Source: DAOTXR01 sp034435375 (GTDB lineage Bacteria > Chloroflexota > Anaerolineae > Aggregatilineales > UBA3940). From it: a stretch of 64,000 bases of DNA. Where the stretch lies: positions 62,001-126,000 of the forward strand of contig DAOTXR010000044.1 in the NCBI GenBank assembly GCA_034435375.1. Direction: 5' to 3'. Position numbers and translations under genes: made by a program. A model generated the notes under the pieces. It worked only from the letters and a program-made list of their open reading frames with translations, ran no database searches and was not told the origin of the DNA. Positions within the stretch are counted from its first letter, which is position 1. The number at the start of each line of letters is the position of its first letter. Of the stretch, positions 19,201 to 27,337 are shown one piece after another.

Positions 19201-20213
19201 TCGAATCCCATGTTGTGGATGATACGCAGCTCGTGCTCCAGCCGTCGCCGCACCTGGGGACTTTCCGCGCGGTCACCATAACGCCTCTGTAGCCCTTTTT
19301 CACATAAGTGGCGCAGATAGCTCCCGGCGTCGGCAAATCCCTCCGGGATCGGGAAGTGCGGCAGGTGATACTCTTTGCTATCCAGGTTGAGGTCCTGGCA
19401 CATGGCTGCGACTTTGAGTGTGTTGCTGATCGCTTCGGGCGCTTCAGCGAAAATGGCGCTCATCTCTTGAGGTGTGCGCAGGTAGTAACTGTCGTCGCTG
19501 AAGCGCATCCGATTGGCCTCCGAGACGAGGCTGCCAGTGCCAATGCATAGCAGCACGTCGTGCGGGCCAGCGTCCTCGCGGCGAACGTAGTGAACGTCAT
19601 TAGTCGCCAGCAAGGGAATGTGTGCGTAGGGTGAGAGTTCGACCAGCGCCCGGTTCAGATGGTGAAGCTCCGGGATGTCATGTTCCTGAAGCTCGATGTA
19701 ATAATGGTCTGGCCCAAATACATCCTGATACCAACCTAGCAATTGTCGGGCTTCCTGTTCACGCCCCTCAAGGATCATCTGCGGGATCTCAGACGCCATG
19801 CACCCACTGGTGCAGATCAGCCCCTCGGCATGGGCCGCCAGAAAGTCTTTGTCAATGCGGGGCCTATAGTAGAAACCGTCCAGTTGCGAAGCGCTGGCAA
19901 TCTTGAGCAGGTTATCATAGCCACGCCGGTTGGCTGCGATCAGTAGCAGGTGATAATACTCTTTGTCCAACTCCGGATCGCGGCTGCCCATGCTGCGCGG
20001 CGCCAAATATGCCTCGATGCCAATGATGGGCTTGATGCCGTACTCCTTGCAGGCGCGGTAGAACTCGATCACACCATACATCACACCATGGTCAGTGATC
20101 GCCAGCGAATCCATGCCTAACTCAGCCGTATGCTGAACCAGGTCCTTGATTCGACTCATGCCGTCCAGCAGCGAGTATTCTGTATGCACATGAAGGTGAG
20201 TGAACGACGCCAT
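16293..20213 (-). CDS. dnaE: DNA polymerase III subunit alpha
   Basis: Main replicative polymerase. 1306 residues from the ATG at 20213 (MASFTHLHVHTEYSLLDG); an in-frame extension upstream lacks similarity and an RBS. Domains: N-terminal PHP with HLHVHTEYS; palm with catalytic PDIDLDYPDDR near 398-408 and the KVDFLGLRTL segment; helix-hairpin-helix; and an OB fold (VTMAGMVTSVRTITTKTGKP). About residues 1086-1224 form a Pro/Ala-rich, low-complexity linker before a short conserved C-terminal domain (LRITIQRTGNNERDKRRLEH). The linker is unusual in length. It is the first gene of a minus-strand group with pfkA. Confidence 0.97.
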   Translation of the reverse strand: MASFTHLHVHTEYSLLDGMSRIKDLVQHTAELGMDSLAITDHGVMYGVIEFYRACKEYGIKPIIGIEAYLAPRSMGSRDPELDKEYYHLLLIAANRRGYDNLLKIASASQLDGFYYRPRIDKDFLAAHAEGLICTSGCMASEIPQMILEGREQEARQLLGWYQDVFGPDHYYIELQEHDIPELHHLNRALVELSPYAHIPLLATNDVHYVRREDAGPHDVLLCIGTGSLVSEANRMRFSDDSYYLRTPQEMSAIFAEAPEAISNTLKVAAMCQDLNLDSKEYHLPHFPIPEGFADAGSYLRHLCEKGLQRRYGDRAESPQVRRRLEHELRIIHNMGFDAYFLIVWDLCEFARSRDIWWNVRGSGAGSVVAYSLGITNIDPLENNLLFERFLNPGRVSMPDIDLDYPDDRRAEMIDYCVHRYGEDRVAQIITFGTLGARAAVRDVGRTLDIPLNEVDQIARLIPAIPGKAVTIRQVLDEVPELRTAYEDTNRPYIRRLLDTASQLEGIARHASTHAAGVIIADKPLVEYTPLNRPTKGGDESNSNGETLGVVSQWPMEIIDSIGLLKVDFLGLRTLTIMRKACELIERYHGIRYTLDTIPYRHREGDQEYNAWLDKAFELLSRGETSGVFQVEGAGMTRMLTEMRPSRFEHIVAAISLFRPGPIEYIPAYIRRMHGEEEVSYHHKLLEPILSETYGIIVYQEQIMQIASELFGYELGEADLMRRAVAKKKEKDLKKHRSKFRSQGPERGIPAEAAEKIFDDIEFFARYGFNKSHAADYAVLTMQTAFLKAHYPHEYMTALLTIERGNTSKVGQYIYDCRRMGIGVLPPDITTSDHDFTIEPQPDGSRAIRYGLGAIKNVGDGAVEAILTARQAGPFADLADFCQRTDLRSVGKRALECLIKVGALDCFAPRAHLLESLDRLMNFSSSLHRAADVGQMSLFGATTGVELDIDASGVLVNQVETEYSRREMLQWEREMVGVYVSEHPLQAVMDQVGEIVTAFCGQLTESDHGRPVTMAGMVTSVRTITTKTGKPMAFALLEDLYGTIEVVIWPSTWEETRPLWVPDRILLVRGKIDAKRGEPKLLCDDATTNFGVWSPIEDVQRPASVWSAPAVAFSSGYEEPPPLDYDDPAYAPPPDFHGVEPDNYAPSPSIAGEGRNGRSRQAQSALPSASLIAVNPVEAETLVLDKEPPPPPAEAPANMRMQQTDTPAHELPMPAQPPAQTGVDQPVHLRITIQRTGNNERDKRRLEHIHGILISRPGKCTFSFVVTGENRHVEIDFPQETTHYCDDLYTQLTQMVEPDAIEVIRH

Positions 20214-20289
20214 AACGCTTCCGTCACCTTTATTCTGAGTACCGTTCCGTTTGTCTCTAATGTGGCTTTTGCGCCAGGGGCTGGCCATC

Positions 20290-20298
20290 AGTATACCA
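20290..20298 (-). promoter_or_regulatory. Candidate extended -10 promoter of dnaE
   Basis: TGGTATACT on the minus strand, an extended -10 (TGN-TATACT), about 77 bases upstream of the dnaE ATG. No good -35 lies at 17-18 bases, as is common for extended -10 promoters. Confidence 0.4.
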
Positions 20299-20464
20299 TG
20301 TTTTAGTGTGGCTGATAGGCTTCGGTGGATGGCTGGCTCGAAGTTTTAAGGTTGCCCCGGCACAAGGCCCATGAGCTGGGAAAACCCGAGGACTCAGGCA
20401 CTAGGGCCAAGGTCAGGTAGCGTAGCTGGATGCCCTGCGGCATACTTGAATCGGAGATGGAAGC

Positions 20465-21214
20465 ATGGCACGCAGGAAGCAGACGCCCGGTGATGCAGGA
20501 ACCTCCGGACCTGGCGGTCGCCAGTCGCTCCCCAGGCCGCCGGAACATGAGCCGTGGACGCCATGGGGCAAATGGGCCGCCGAGCGCCGTCGGCGCAAGG
20601 AGCAACGCCAGCGGGAACGGGAAAAGCAGCGTGCCGAGCGGCAGCGGGCGCGTATGCTGCGCCGGATGCGTCGCCGTCGGCTGACGGCGCGTGGCGCTGT
20701 GTTCATCGGTCTGATGGTTCTGGCGTGTGGCATCGGGGGGGTGGTATTAGTGTTGCTGGGGCGGCCTTACCCCTGGGAAGCTCTGGGCGATGTCACCGGG
20801 GTGCTACGTCTGACTCGCTCTCTGCCAGAGCACCGGGCACGCTGGGAGAGCCTGGCTGTGCACCATTATATGGTCGAAGTCGAGTATATCGCGGGAGAGA
20901 CGTGGTGTGGCCCGGCAGTTGTTGAGGTTCGCAACGGGCACATCGTGGAACTCCCTTCTCCTGCCGAAACCCATTGGTTTCCCTCTCAAGTCTGCGACAG
21001 CTTGCTCGAATCCCTGATTTTCGAAGATGTTTTTGATTGGCTCCAGGGCCATCTGGATCACTTTGTGCCTGGAGGGGGTTCCTACATCCATATCACCTTT
21101 GACGAAGATTTCGGCTATCCGACCTATGCTGAGGTGGGCGTCTATGGCGCTGAGGTTCCTGGCTGTTGCTGGAGAGCCACCTGGCGCGACATGCGCCCCC
21201 TAGTCGATAAGTAG
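20465..21214 (+). CDS. Membrane-anchored protein with DUF6174-like extracellular domain
   Basis: 249 residues. Residues 1-75 are strongly basic and Arg/Gln-rich (RRRRKEQRQREREKQRAE), then one membrane helix at about 76-100 (GAVFIGLMVLACGIGGVVLV), and an outside domain with W-SLAVHHYMVEVEYIAGETWC, VVEVRNGHIVEL and a closing HITFDEDFGYPTYAEV. This pattern (Tyr-rich strand, 'V.NG.V', 'FD..yGyP') resembles DUF6174. Function unknown. It is followed 11 bases later by mutM, so probably co-transcribed. The highly basic cytoplasmic segment could touch nucleic acid or phospholipid; that is inference. Confidence 0.82.
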   Translation: MARRKQTPGDAGTSGPGGRQSLPRPPEHEPWTPWGKWAAERRRRKEQRQREREKQRAERQRARMLRRMRRRRLTARGAVFIGLMVLACGIGGVVLVLLGRPYPWEALGDVTGVLRLTRSLPEHRARWESLAVHHYMVEVEYIAGETWCGPAVVEVRNGHIVELPSPAETHWFPSQVCDSLLESLIFEDVFDWLQGHLDHFVPGGGSYIHITFDEDFGYPTYAEVGVYGAEVPGCCWRATWRDMRPLVDK

Positions 21215-21225
21215 AGAACAGTTCC

Positions 21226-22041
21226 ATGCCTGAGTTGCCTGAGGTTGAGACAGTGGTGCGCGGTCTGCGTGGTGATGTTGTCGGACGAGCCTTCACCACG
21301 GCTACTGTCCATTGGGCGCGCGAGATCGTCTCGCTATCTCCGACCGATTTCGCGGCCCGGTTGGTAGGGCAACACATTGAGGCCTTAACGCGGCGTGGTA
21401 AGTACATCGTCTTTGCGCTGAGCCACGACTTCCTCATGATACACCTCAAAATGACTGGGCGGTTATACCTGGCGCGCCCCAGCGATCGCCATGAAGCTGA
21501 CCCCTGGTTGCGGGTTGTGTTCGGCCTGGACAACGGGCAGGAGTTGCGCTTCTCTGATGCGCGCAAGTTTGGCCGCGTGTATCTGGTTGCACAACCCGAA
21601 GTAGTGCTTGGAAGGCTTGGCCTCGAACCGCTATCTGACTCGTTCACCCTGGAGGCGTTCAAGGCTTTGGCCTCTGGGCGCAGTGGGGCGCTCAAGCCGT
21701 TGCTGCTCGATCAGACCTTCCTGGCCGGGATCGGGAACATCTATGCCGACGAGGCCCTGTGGCAGGCCGGGATTGATCCGCGGCGCAAGGTGAATACACT
21801 TAGGGATGATGAACTAGAGCTTCTGTACCACGCCATCCGCGCTGTGTTGGAGGCTGGCATAGATCACGAGGGGGCCAGTGTGAGCTGGTATCGTAAGCCG
21901 GACGGCACCCCAGGGAGCCAGCAGAACTATTTCAAAGTGTATGGTCGGGAAGATCAACCCTGTCCCCGCTGCGGGACAGCCATCCACAAGATATTTCTTG
22001 GGCAACGTGGAACGCATTTTTGTCCCATGTGCCAGACCTGA
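21226..22041 (+). CDS. mutM: Formamidopyrimidine-DNA glycosylase (Fpg/MutM)
   Basis: Removes 8-oxoguanine and formamidopyrimidines and nicks the strand (beta,delta-elimination). 271 residues. MPELPEVETVVRGL gives catalytic Pro2 and Glu3; the conserved lysine lies in TRRGKYIVF; the helix-two-turn-helix contains LLLDQTFLAGIGNIYADEAL; a C-terminal zinc finger CPRCG...FCPMC closes the protein. Complete and canonical. It sits between two membrane-anchored proteins of unknown function with short gaps on each side. Confidence 0.97.
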   Translation: MPELPEVETVVRGLRGDVVGRAFTTATVHWAREIVSLSPTDFAARLVGQHIEALTRRGKYIVFALSHDFLMIHLKMTGRLYLARPSDRHEADPWLRVVFGLDNGQELRFSDARKFGRVYLVAQPEVVLGRLGLEPLSDSFTLEAFKALASGRSGALKPLLLDQTFLAGIGNIYADEALWQAGIDPRRKVNTLRDDELELLYHAIRAVLEAGIDHEGASVSWYRKPDGTPGSQQNYFKVYGREDQPCPRCGTAIHKIFLGQRGTHFCPMCQT

Positions 22042-22056
22042 CAAGGAGTGGGTTTG

Positions 22057-23001
22057 ATGCCAGGCGATTCATTGATTGTGATACTGCCCATTATGGCGAT
22101 AGTCTTGGCCGGTCTTTCGATTGCCGGACTGTGGTACTGGTGGTCCTCAACAAAGGAAGAGGGTGCAGAAGAACAGCCCCCGACTGGCGAAATGTCACAC
22201 ACAGACACAGCAAGTCCTCCTCCAGTGGAGGAAGAGACAGTTGGGGGGTTGGTCAGCCGGCTGATGGATACTATCAGGCCAGTAGCCGCCGGGCTGACAG
22301 CTCGGCAGAGTGTGGTCGCTCCCCCTCCAACGAGCTATCCTGCCACTGCCTATCGAGTCGGTGATGAGGGGATGGTTGAGGTGATGCGAGTGCTGCGCGA
22401 CCTGGCTGACGGGTCACTGGTGATCGAAATCGACGGGCGAAAGTATCGCGACCTGGCCGAGATTACTGATGGGCAGGTGGGACGCCGTTTTCTGGGTAAT
22501 GCACAGGCACTGGCACGTTTCGCGCGGCTGGGTGAGATTCAGGTCCCAGACTCATGGATGGCTCCTCGGCCTGCGCCTACGGCCTTTCCTGATCAGCCCT
22601 CCGCACCAGCGACTTCTGACTCGGCTGGTTGGCAGAGTGCTACACTGCCTCCGCCGCCAGGGCCGCTGCCCAGCGTAATGCGCAGCCGGCCATCCGCCGA
22701 AGCGGAAGACATGGGCAGTACGCGGCGTGGCGGGCTGTTTGGAGTGGGCGCCAAACCCGAAAAGAAAGAAGAACCGGCGGCTCCCCTGTCCATAGCCGAT
22801 CAGATCGAGGAGTTGCTTCAGTACCGCTTGACGCTCACCCCTGCCCTGTCGCAGCGTTCGATTCACATCCGCCCATCTCCTGATGGCGGCGTGCGTATTG
22901 AGGTTGATGGGGTCTTCTATGAAGGTGTGAGCAACGTGGTCGATGCCAATATCCGCGAGTTCATTCAGGCCACCATCCGTGAATGGGAAGCAAGGCAGTA
23001 A
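22057..23001 (+). CDS. Membrane-anchored protein with internally repeated domain
   Basis: 314 residues. One N-terminal membrane helix (SLIVILPIMAIVLAGLSIAG), a Pro/Glu-rich stretch, a middle segment containing LVIEIDGRKYRDLAEI (about 130-145), a long disordered Pro/Ser linker, and a C-terminal segment containing VRIEVDGVFYEGVSNV (about 280-295). The two segments look like copies of one small alpha/beta motif. AAGGAG (22043-22048) sits eight bases before the ATG at 22057; an in-frame GTG at 22048 overlaps that RBS and is rejected. No family recognised. It is close behind mutM. Confidence 0.82.
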   Translation: MPGDSLIVILPIMAIVLAGLSIAGLWYWWSSTKEEGAEEQPPTGEMSHTDTASPPPVEEETVGGLVSRLMDTIRPVAAGLTARQSVVAPPPTSYPATAYRVGDEGMVEVMRVLRDLADGSLVIEIDGRKYRDLAEITDGQVGRRFLGNAQALARFARLGEIQVPDSWMAPRPAPTAFPDQPSAPATSDSAGWQSATLPPPPGPLPSVMRSRPSAEAEDMGSTRRGGLFGVGAKPEKKEEPAAPLSIADQIEELLQYRLTLTPALSQRSIHIRPSPDGGVRIEVDGVFYEGVSNVVDANIREFIQATIREWEARQ

Positions 23002-23071
23002 CCGGTGGGGCGAACGACGCAAGGTATCCTGAGGAGCACACTGGCTGAGGCATTTCAAGGAGGGGTGACCT

Positions 23072-24130
23072 GTGAGTTCGACGCCTTTCGATCACATCAG
23101 ACAGGTTTCCGAAGCACGTCGCCGGGTCGTGGCTGACTTTATGACGCGCCGCAACGTTGTGGCCTGCGGGGTAGGCTACAAGATCAAAAGCGATCAGCCC
23201 ACCAACGTACCTAGCATTGTTGTCTCGGTGACACAGAAACAGCCGCCGGAGATGTTGTCCGCAGCGGATCTGATCCCGCAGGCAGTTGATGGTGTGCTCA
23301 CCGATGTGGTTGCCACAGGCGAGATCGTCGCCTACGCCGTGGATCGGCGTTCGAGGATGCGCCCCGTTCGTCCCGGCGTCTCGATCGGGCACGTGCGTGG
23401 GAGCACAGGTACCGTGGGATGCTTTGTCAGGCGCAATGGTGAGCTGTTCATCTTGAGCAACAATCACGTGCTGGCGCTGCTGAATGACGCCAGCAAGGGT
23501 GATGCCATCTTGCAGCCCGGCCCTGGCGATGGCGGTACTCCGGCAGACCAGATTGGCGTGTTGGCAGATTTTGTCCCATTGAGTTTTCTGCCTGAGGTGG
23601 CTGAAGAACCAGAGGGTCAGGCCCAGGCGGCTCAGCCGCAGGGCTGTGCCGCGTTGATCGCCCAACTGATGGGCACGCTTGGCAGCCTGGGACAGGCGCA
23701 GACATCCATTGTTCCCCCCCTGGGCGCTCAGGATAACTATGTCGATGCCGCGTTGGCCGGGCCGCTGCCGCCTGATCTGGTGAACACACGCATTGTGGAT
23801 GTAGGAGGCCCTCCATTGGGCATCACCGAGCCACAGTTGGGCATGCGGGTGATCAAGAGCGGACGGACTACTGGTCTCACACAGGCAACGGTCACTCAGA
23901 TCGACGTGACAGTGGCAGTGAAGTATGGTGGTCGGATGGCTCGTTTCGTCGATCAAATTATGACCGCGCCGCTCAGTCAGCCTGGCGACTCTGGATCGTT
24001 GGTGCTGGACTATGAGCGTAACGCTGTGGGGCTGCTATTTTCAGGCTCGGAGGTAGTCACAGTCGTCAGCCCAATCCAGCCTGTGTTGACGGCTCTCAGT
24101 GCCGAGCTGGTGACTGAAGGTGGAACTTAA
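23072..24130 (+). CDS. Trypsin-like serine protease-fold protein
   Basis: 352 residues. A chymotrypsin-type fold is supported by ILSNNHVLA (His132), DNYVDAALA (Asp225) and SQPGDSGSLV (Ser307), giving a plausible catalytic triad. The N-terminal 95 residues (VVACGVGYKIKSDQPTNVPS ... VDGVLTDVVATGEI) form a conserved leader domain seen in cytoplasmic trypsin-like proteins. No signal peptide or membrane helix, so predicted cytoplasmic, which is unusual for this fold. GTG start at 23072 has AAGGAGGGG upstream. Substrate unknown. A Pro/Gln-rich loop (about 175-190) interrupts the fold. Confidence 0.85.
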   Translation: MSSTPFDHIRQVSEARRRVVADFMTRRNVVACGVGYKIKSDQPTNVPSIVVSVTQKQPPEMLSAADLIPQAVDGVLTDVVATGEIVAYAVDRRSRMRPVRPGVSIGHVRGSTGTVGCFVRRNGELFILSNNHVLALLNDASKGDAILQPGPGDGGTPADQIGVLADFVPLSFLPEVAEEPEGQAQAAQPQGCAALIAQLMGTLGSLGQAQTSIVPPLGAQDNYVDAALAGPLPPDLVNTRIVDVGGPPLGITEPQLGMRVIKSGRTTGLTQATVTQIDVTVAVKYGGRMARFVDQIMTAPLSQPGDSGSLVLDYERNAVGLLFSGSEVVTVVSPIQPVLTALSAELVTEGGT

Positions 24131-24241
24131 AAAGCTCGATTGGGTGCACGAGTCTCACATCGGGCAAATTCTCACCATACCCCATAGCGATAGCTTGTTC
24201 TTTCGGAGGCGTGTGAGTCTCGCCTGGAAAGCATGCCACAA

Positions 24242-24988
24242 TTAGATCGGCAGGTTGCTCAGGACCTCGGAGGCCATTCGACAGCCAAACACGCCTGCAT
24301 AGGCCGCCGCAAACTGCTCCTCGACCTCCTGCATGGGCGGAGTCGCTGCTCCGAGCAGCCGCTGCAACGATGTGACACCCCGGTCGGCAATGCCACACGG
24401 GACGATCCCGGCAAAGAAGCTCAGGTCCACCGTCACGTTCAAGGCTACCCCGTGCGTGCTTACCCCCTGTGCATTGACGTGCACCCCAAGAGCAGCAACC
24501 TTCTCCAATCCGGCAGGCGTGTGGACCCACACACCCGTGTAGCCTGCTTCGCGTTGTCCATTGATGCCCCATGTGGCCAGAGTCCGAATCAGGACCTCCT
24601 CCAGGCCACGCAGATAGCCGATATAGTCGGCCTGCGGCAGGCGCCCTGATGGATCGGCGCGGCCCAGAGCACGGATGGGGTAAGCCACCAGTTGACCGGG
24701 GCCATGATAGGTAATATCGCCTCCGCGATCTACCTCGATCACTGCAATGCCTAGCCGTGCGCGGTCAGCTTCAGGCATCAACAGGTGCTCGGGGCGTCCT
24801 GATCGGCCCAGCGTGTATGTGTGAGGATGCTCGAGCAACAACAATGTGTCGGCAATCCGGCCAGCAGCGCGTGCAGCGGCCAGCCTGCGCTGCAACTCCC
24901 AGGCTTCGTGGTAGCCGATCAGGCCCAGGCGCACGACATTGCATACGGGGCGTTGCCGATTCCTGACCACACTTCCCTCTTTCATCAA
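24242..24988 (-). CDS. lipB: Octanoyltransferase LipB
   Basis: Transfers octanoate from acyl carrier protein to lipoyl domains, the first step of lipoate assembly. 248 residues with LLLLEHPHTYTLGRSG, RGGDITYHGPGQLVAYPI, the catalytic Lys in KVAALGVHV and the catalytic Cys in IVPCGIADRGVTSL. Start ATG overlaps the stop of the upstream lipoprotein gene (ATGA, 24985-24988), so it is translationally coupled to it. LipA is not in the window. Confidence 0.95.
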   Translation of the reverse strand: MMKEGSVVRNRQRPVCNVVRLGLIGYHEAWELQRRLAAARAAGRIADTLLLLEHPHTYTLGRSGRPEHLLMPEADRARLGIAVIEVDRGGDITYHGPGQLVAYPIRALGRADPSGRLPQADYIGYLRGLEEVLIRTLATWGINGQREAGYTGVWVHTPAGLEKVAALGVHVNAQGVSTHGVALNVTVDLSFFAGIVPCGIADRGVTSLQRLLGAATPPMQEVEEQFAAAYAGVFGCRMASEVLSNLPI

Positions 24989-26118
24989 TGACCTGCTTGG
25001 CCTGTGTCTGATGTTGCAGGTTCGACTCCGAGGGGAGCTAGACTGGTGATCAGCCAGGGGGCGTCGCCGCGCTGCGGTTCACTGAACGTGACGAGAAATG
25101 CTCCCTGCAAGTCACGCATAACCAGACGATCGGCTGCCTGACTGACCACCTGAAAGCGTCGGTCGGGAAATGACAGGCCAAAATGGATGGCTGCTGGGAC
25201 GATGGTTGGCTCGCCAGTCAGGCGTGCTGCCCCTTCCTCGTCGCCCAGCTGGAGGCGTTCGACGAACTCGACCAGTGTAGCGTAGGGAGATGGCACGGCA
25301 ACTTGCCACAGCCACATTTCCCGATGAGGGTAGTTCTCAACTGGCGAGGCCATTACGTAGTTGTCGCGCTCCCGCAACCACACGATACGGAATGTGCGGC
25401 GTGGCTCGCCAGGTTGCTCGTAAAAGGTTTCGGTCGTTCGTGGCGCTTCCCCAGTCAAGATGATCTGTGACAGGTCAGGAGCAACAGTCAGCGTGCCTCC
25501 CCGTGCGTTGAACCACCATTCAGGCACCTCGTCGCTAAACCAGGCAACCTGCCACGCTGATCCTTTGGTCGCCAGTGCGTAATGTGCAGTGGTCGTGCCA
25601 TCTTCGCCCAGCGTGACGAAACTGATGCCTACCTCACCCTGCCCCCAAATCGTGTCCAGTCCACTTAGACCCACCGTCCAGCGGCTGATCTCGAGAGGCG
25701 GCGTGCCTGCTTCCTCTCCAAGGTCCCACAGGTACAGCCCCAAGCCCTCAGGGAGTGCTACCACGGCTAGGTTGCCTCGCCGCCGAAGGATGGCTGGCTC
25801 GGACAGGGTGAGACGTCCCGACGAGAAAGCCACTGAGGTGAAATAGATCGAGGCTACGGAATCGTCAGAGGCGCGGACCGCCTCGTCACGCAGGAAACTG
25901 TCGGTGGCGCCCAACACGTTCGCCACCCGCATGATGGGATCAGAGGTGCGAAATGCTTCACGGAGCGTCACTTCAATTGGAGGACGCGCTGTATCTGTCG
26001 GTGGAGGGGTAGTGGATGCAGAACCGGAGTCGAGGGTGAGGCTCACAGGCTGGCAGGCCACCATCACGAGCGATCCCAGCACCACCAGCAAGCAGACCAT
26101 CTCTGAGCGGTAGGTCAT
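24985..26118 (-). CDS. Lipoprotein of unknown function
   Basis: 377 residues from the ATG at 26118; a longer in-frame start at 26145 lies inside the preceding gene. Signal peptide with lipobox LVMVAC and lipidated Cys22 followed by Gln, so anchored on the outer face of the cytoplasmic membrane. A Thr/Ser/Pro-rich linker (about 25-50) leads to a beta-rich domain with many Trp residues (EMWLWQVAVPSPYATLVEF). No family recognised. It sits between a GAF-type response regulator and lipB with 1-4 base spacing, so it is in their transcript. It may be a sensor input for the neighbouring signalling genes, which is positional inference only. Confidence 0.85.
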   Translation of the reverse strand: MTYRSEMVCLLVVLGSLVMVACQPVSLTLDSGSASTTPPPTDTARPPIEVTLREAFRTSDPIMRVANVLGATDSFLRDEAVRASDDSVASIYFTSVAFSSGRLTLSEPAILRRRGNLAVVALPEGLGLYLWDLGEEAGTPPLEISRWTVGLSGLDTIWGQGEVGISFVTLGEDGTTTAHYALATKGSAWQVAWFSDEVPEWWFNARGGTLTVAPDLSQIILTGEAPRTTETFYEQPGEPRRTFRIVWLRERDNYVMASPVENYPHREMWLWQVAVPSPYATLVEFVERLQLGDEEGAARLTGEPTIVPAAIHFGLSFPDRRFQVVSQAADRLVMRDLQGAFLVTFSEPQRGDAPWLITSLAPLGVEPATSDTGQAGH

Positions 26119-26119
26119 G

Positions 26120-27259
26120 TTACATGCTTGCCTCGGCCTCCTCAAGAGTCTGGCGAATCAGGTCAATGATTTCCTTGATGCGGCTGGTAGCCAGCCTAAT
26201 GCGTGCTACAGCTCCGTGCTGGGCTTCAGTAAGCGGGCCAAATCCTCCGGCCAGCAATGTCGCGATCTGCGACTCGATGCCCTCTACGGGGTCATAGAGC
26301 GTCTCGGCATGTAACCCAACCAGACGTGCCGCCTCCAGAGCCTCTGCGATGCGCCTCTCCTGCTCAGCAAGGGTACGCACTTTGCTCAGGGCGATAGCAG
26401 CATAGTCGGCCAGGCTGGTGAGCACGGTCTGATCAGCTGGCCCAAAGGTCTGCTCGGTGTTGTTGTAGACGGCCAGAACGCCGTGAACCTTGCGCCCAAT
26501 GACGATGGGAACATTGATCAACGACCTGACTAGGAACCCGGTGGCCAGTTTAGTGGCCGTACCGCTGTCACGCAGGATGGGCTGGCCGGTTTGGAGGACA
26601 TACGCAGCATCTGAGTCGTGGGCCGGACGTGCAATGGACTGCGCGCGCTGATCGTCAATGCCTTGCTGTGCACGGAGCACTAGCTCACCTGTCTGCTCGT
26701 CCACCAGAAAGACCGCACCCTGGTTCGCGTGAGTCATGAAGGTGGCTGCTTCGACAATGTAGGCCAGTATGACATCGAGATCGGACAGGCCAGTGATGGC
26801 ACGACCAATCCGCGAGAGCGAATTGATCTCGTCTAGGCGGCGTCCTACCATTGCTTGAGCCTGCTCCAGTTCGCGCTGCTGTTCGGCCTGCTGCTCCTCG
26901 CGTCTCACTTGTGCCACGACTTGGGCCAACTGATCCAGCAGCACCTGATCACTTACCGGTTTCAGTAGGAACGCTCGGACTCCCAAACTGAACATCTCGG
27001 CAGCCATCTGCTCAGTAAGCCGGACAGCACACAAGACGGCAGGCGCTAAGCATCCCATACGTCGCTGAGCCTGCAACCCAGCCAGCGGCGTGCCCCGTAT
27101 TTGGGTCACGTCGGCGAGCAACACGTGGCAGGGCGGTGGCACGGTGAAATCGTTCGCTACGGTAACACTGTACCCTGCCTGGGGAAGCAGTTGCCGTGCC
27201 AGGTAGTCGGATGCTTCAACTGTATCTGCCACCACCAGAACCTGTGTTTGGTCGATCAT
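26120..27259 (-). CDS. Response regulator with receiver and GAF domains
   Basis: 379 residues: receiver domain at about 1-120 (VLVVADTVEASDYLAR; phospho-acceptor Asp in VLLADVTQ; conserved Lys in FLLKPVSD), a Gln/Glu-rich coiled coil, and a GAF domain at about 145-300 (INVPIVIGRKVHGVLAVYNN), then a helical C terminus similar to a dimerisation/phosphotransfer bundle but with no His-kinase catalytic domain. The receiver has only one acid in the first acidic pocket (VADT rather than DD), so phosphorylation may be weak. It is the third gene of the kinase-regulator group. Confidence 0.9.
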   Translation of the reverse strand: MIDQTQVLVVADTVEASDYLARQLLPQAGYSVTVANDFTVPPPCHVLLADVTQIRGTPLAGLQAQRRMGCLAPAVLCAVRLTEQMAAEMFSLGVRAFLLKPVSDQVLLDQLAQVVAQVRREEQQAEQQRELEQAQAMVGRRLDEINSLSRIGRAITGLSDLDVILAYIVEAATFMTHANQGAVFLVDEQTGELVLRAQQGIDDQRAQSIARPAHDSDAAYVLQTGQPILRDSGTATKLATGFLVRSLINVPIVIGRKVHGVLAVYNNTEQTFGPADQTVLTSLADYAAIALSKVRTLAEQERRIAEALEAARLVGLHAETLYDPVEGIESQIATLLAGGFGPLTEAQHGAVARIRLATSRIKEIIDLIRQTLEEAEASM

Positions 27260-27337
27260 ATCCTGCGCTCTCGCCCTGAGACAGAAGTAGCCTCTCAGGC
27301 CTACCTATTGCAGAGGATAAAGCCTCGCTTTCGCTGT

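Noticed and set aside
22961..23956. Minus-strand ORF of 331 codons
   Set aside because: Antisense to the trypsin-fold gene, rich in His and Cys without a pattern, no RBS.
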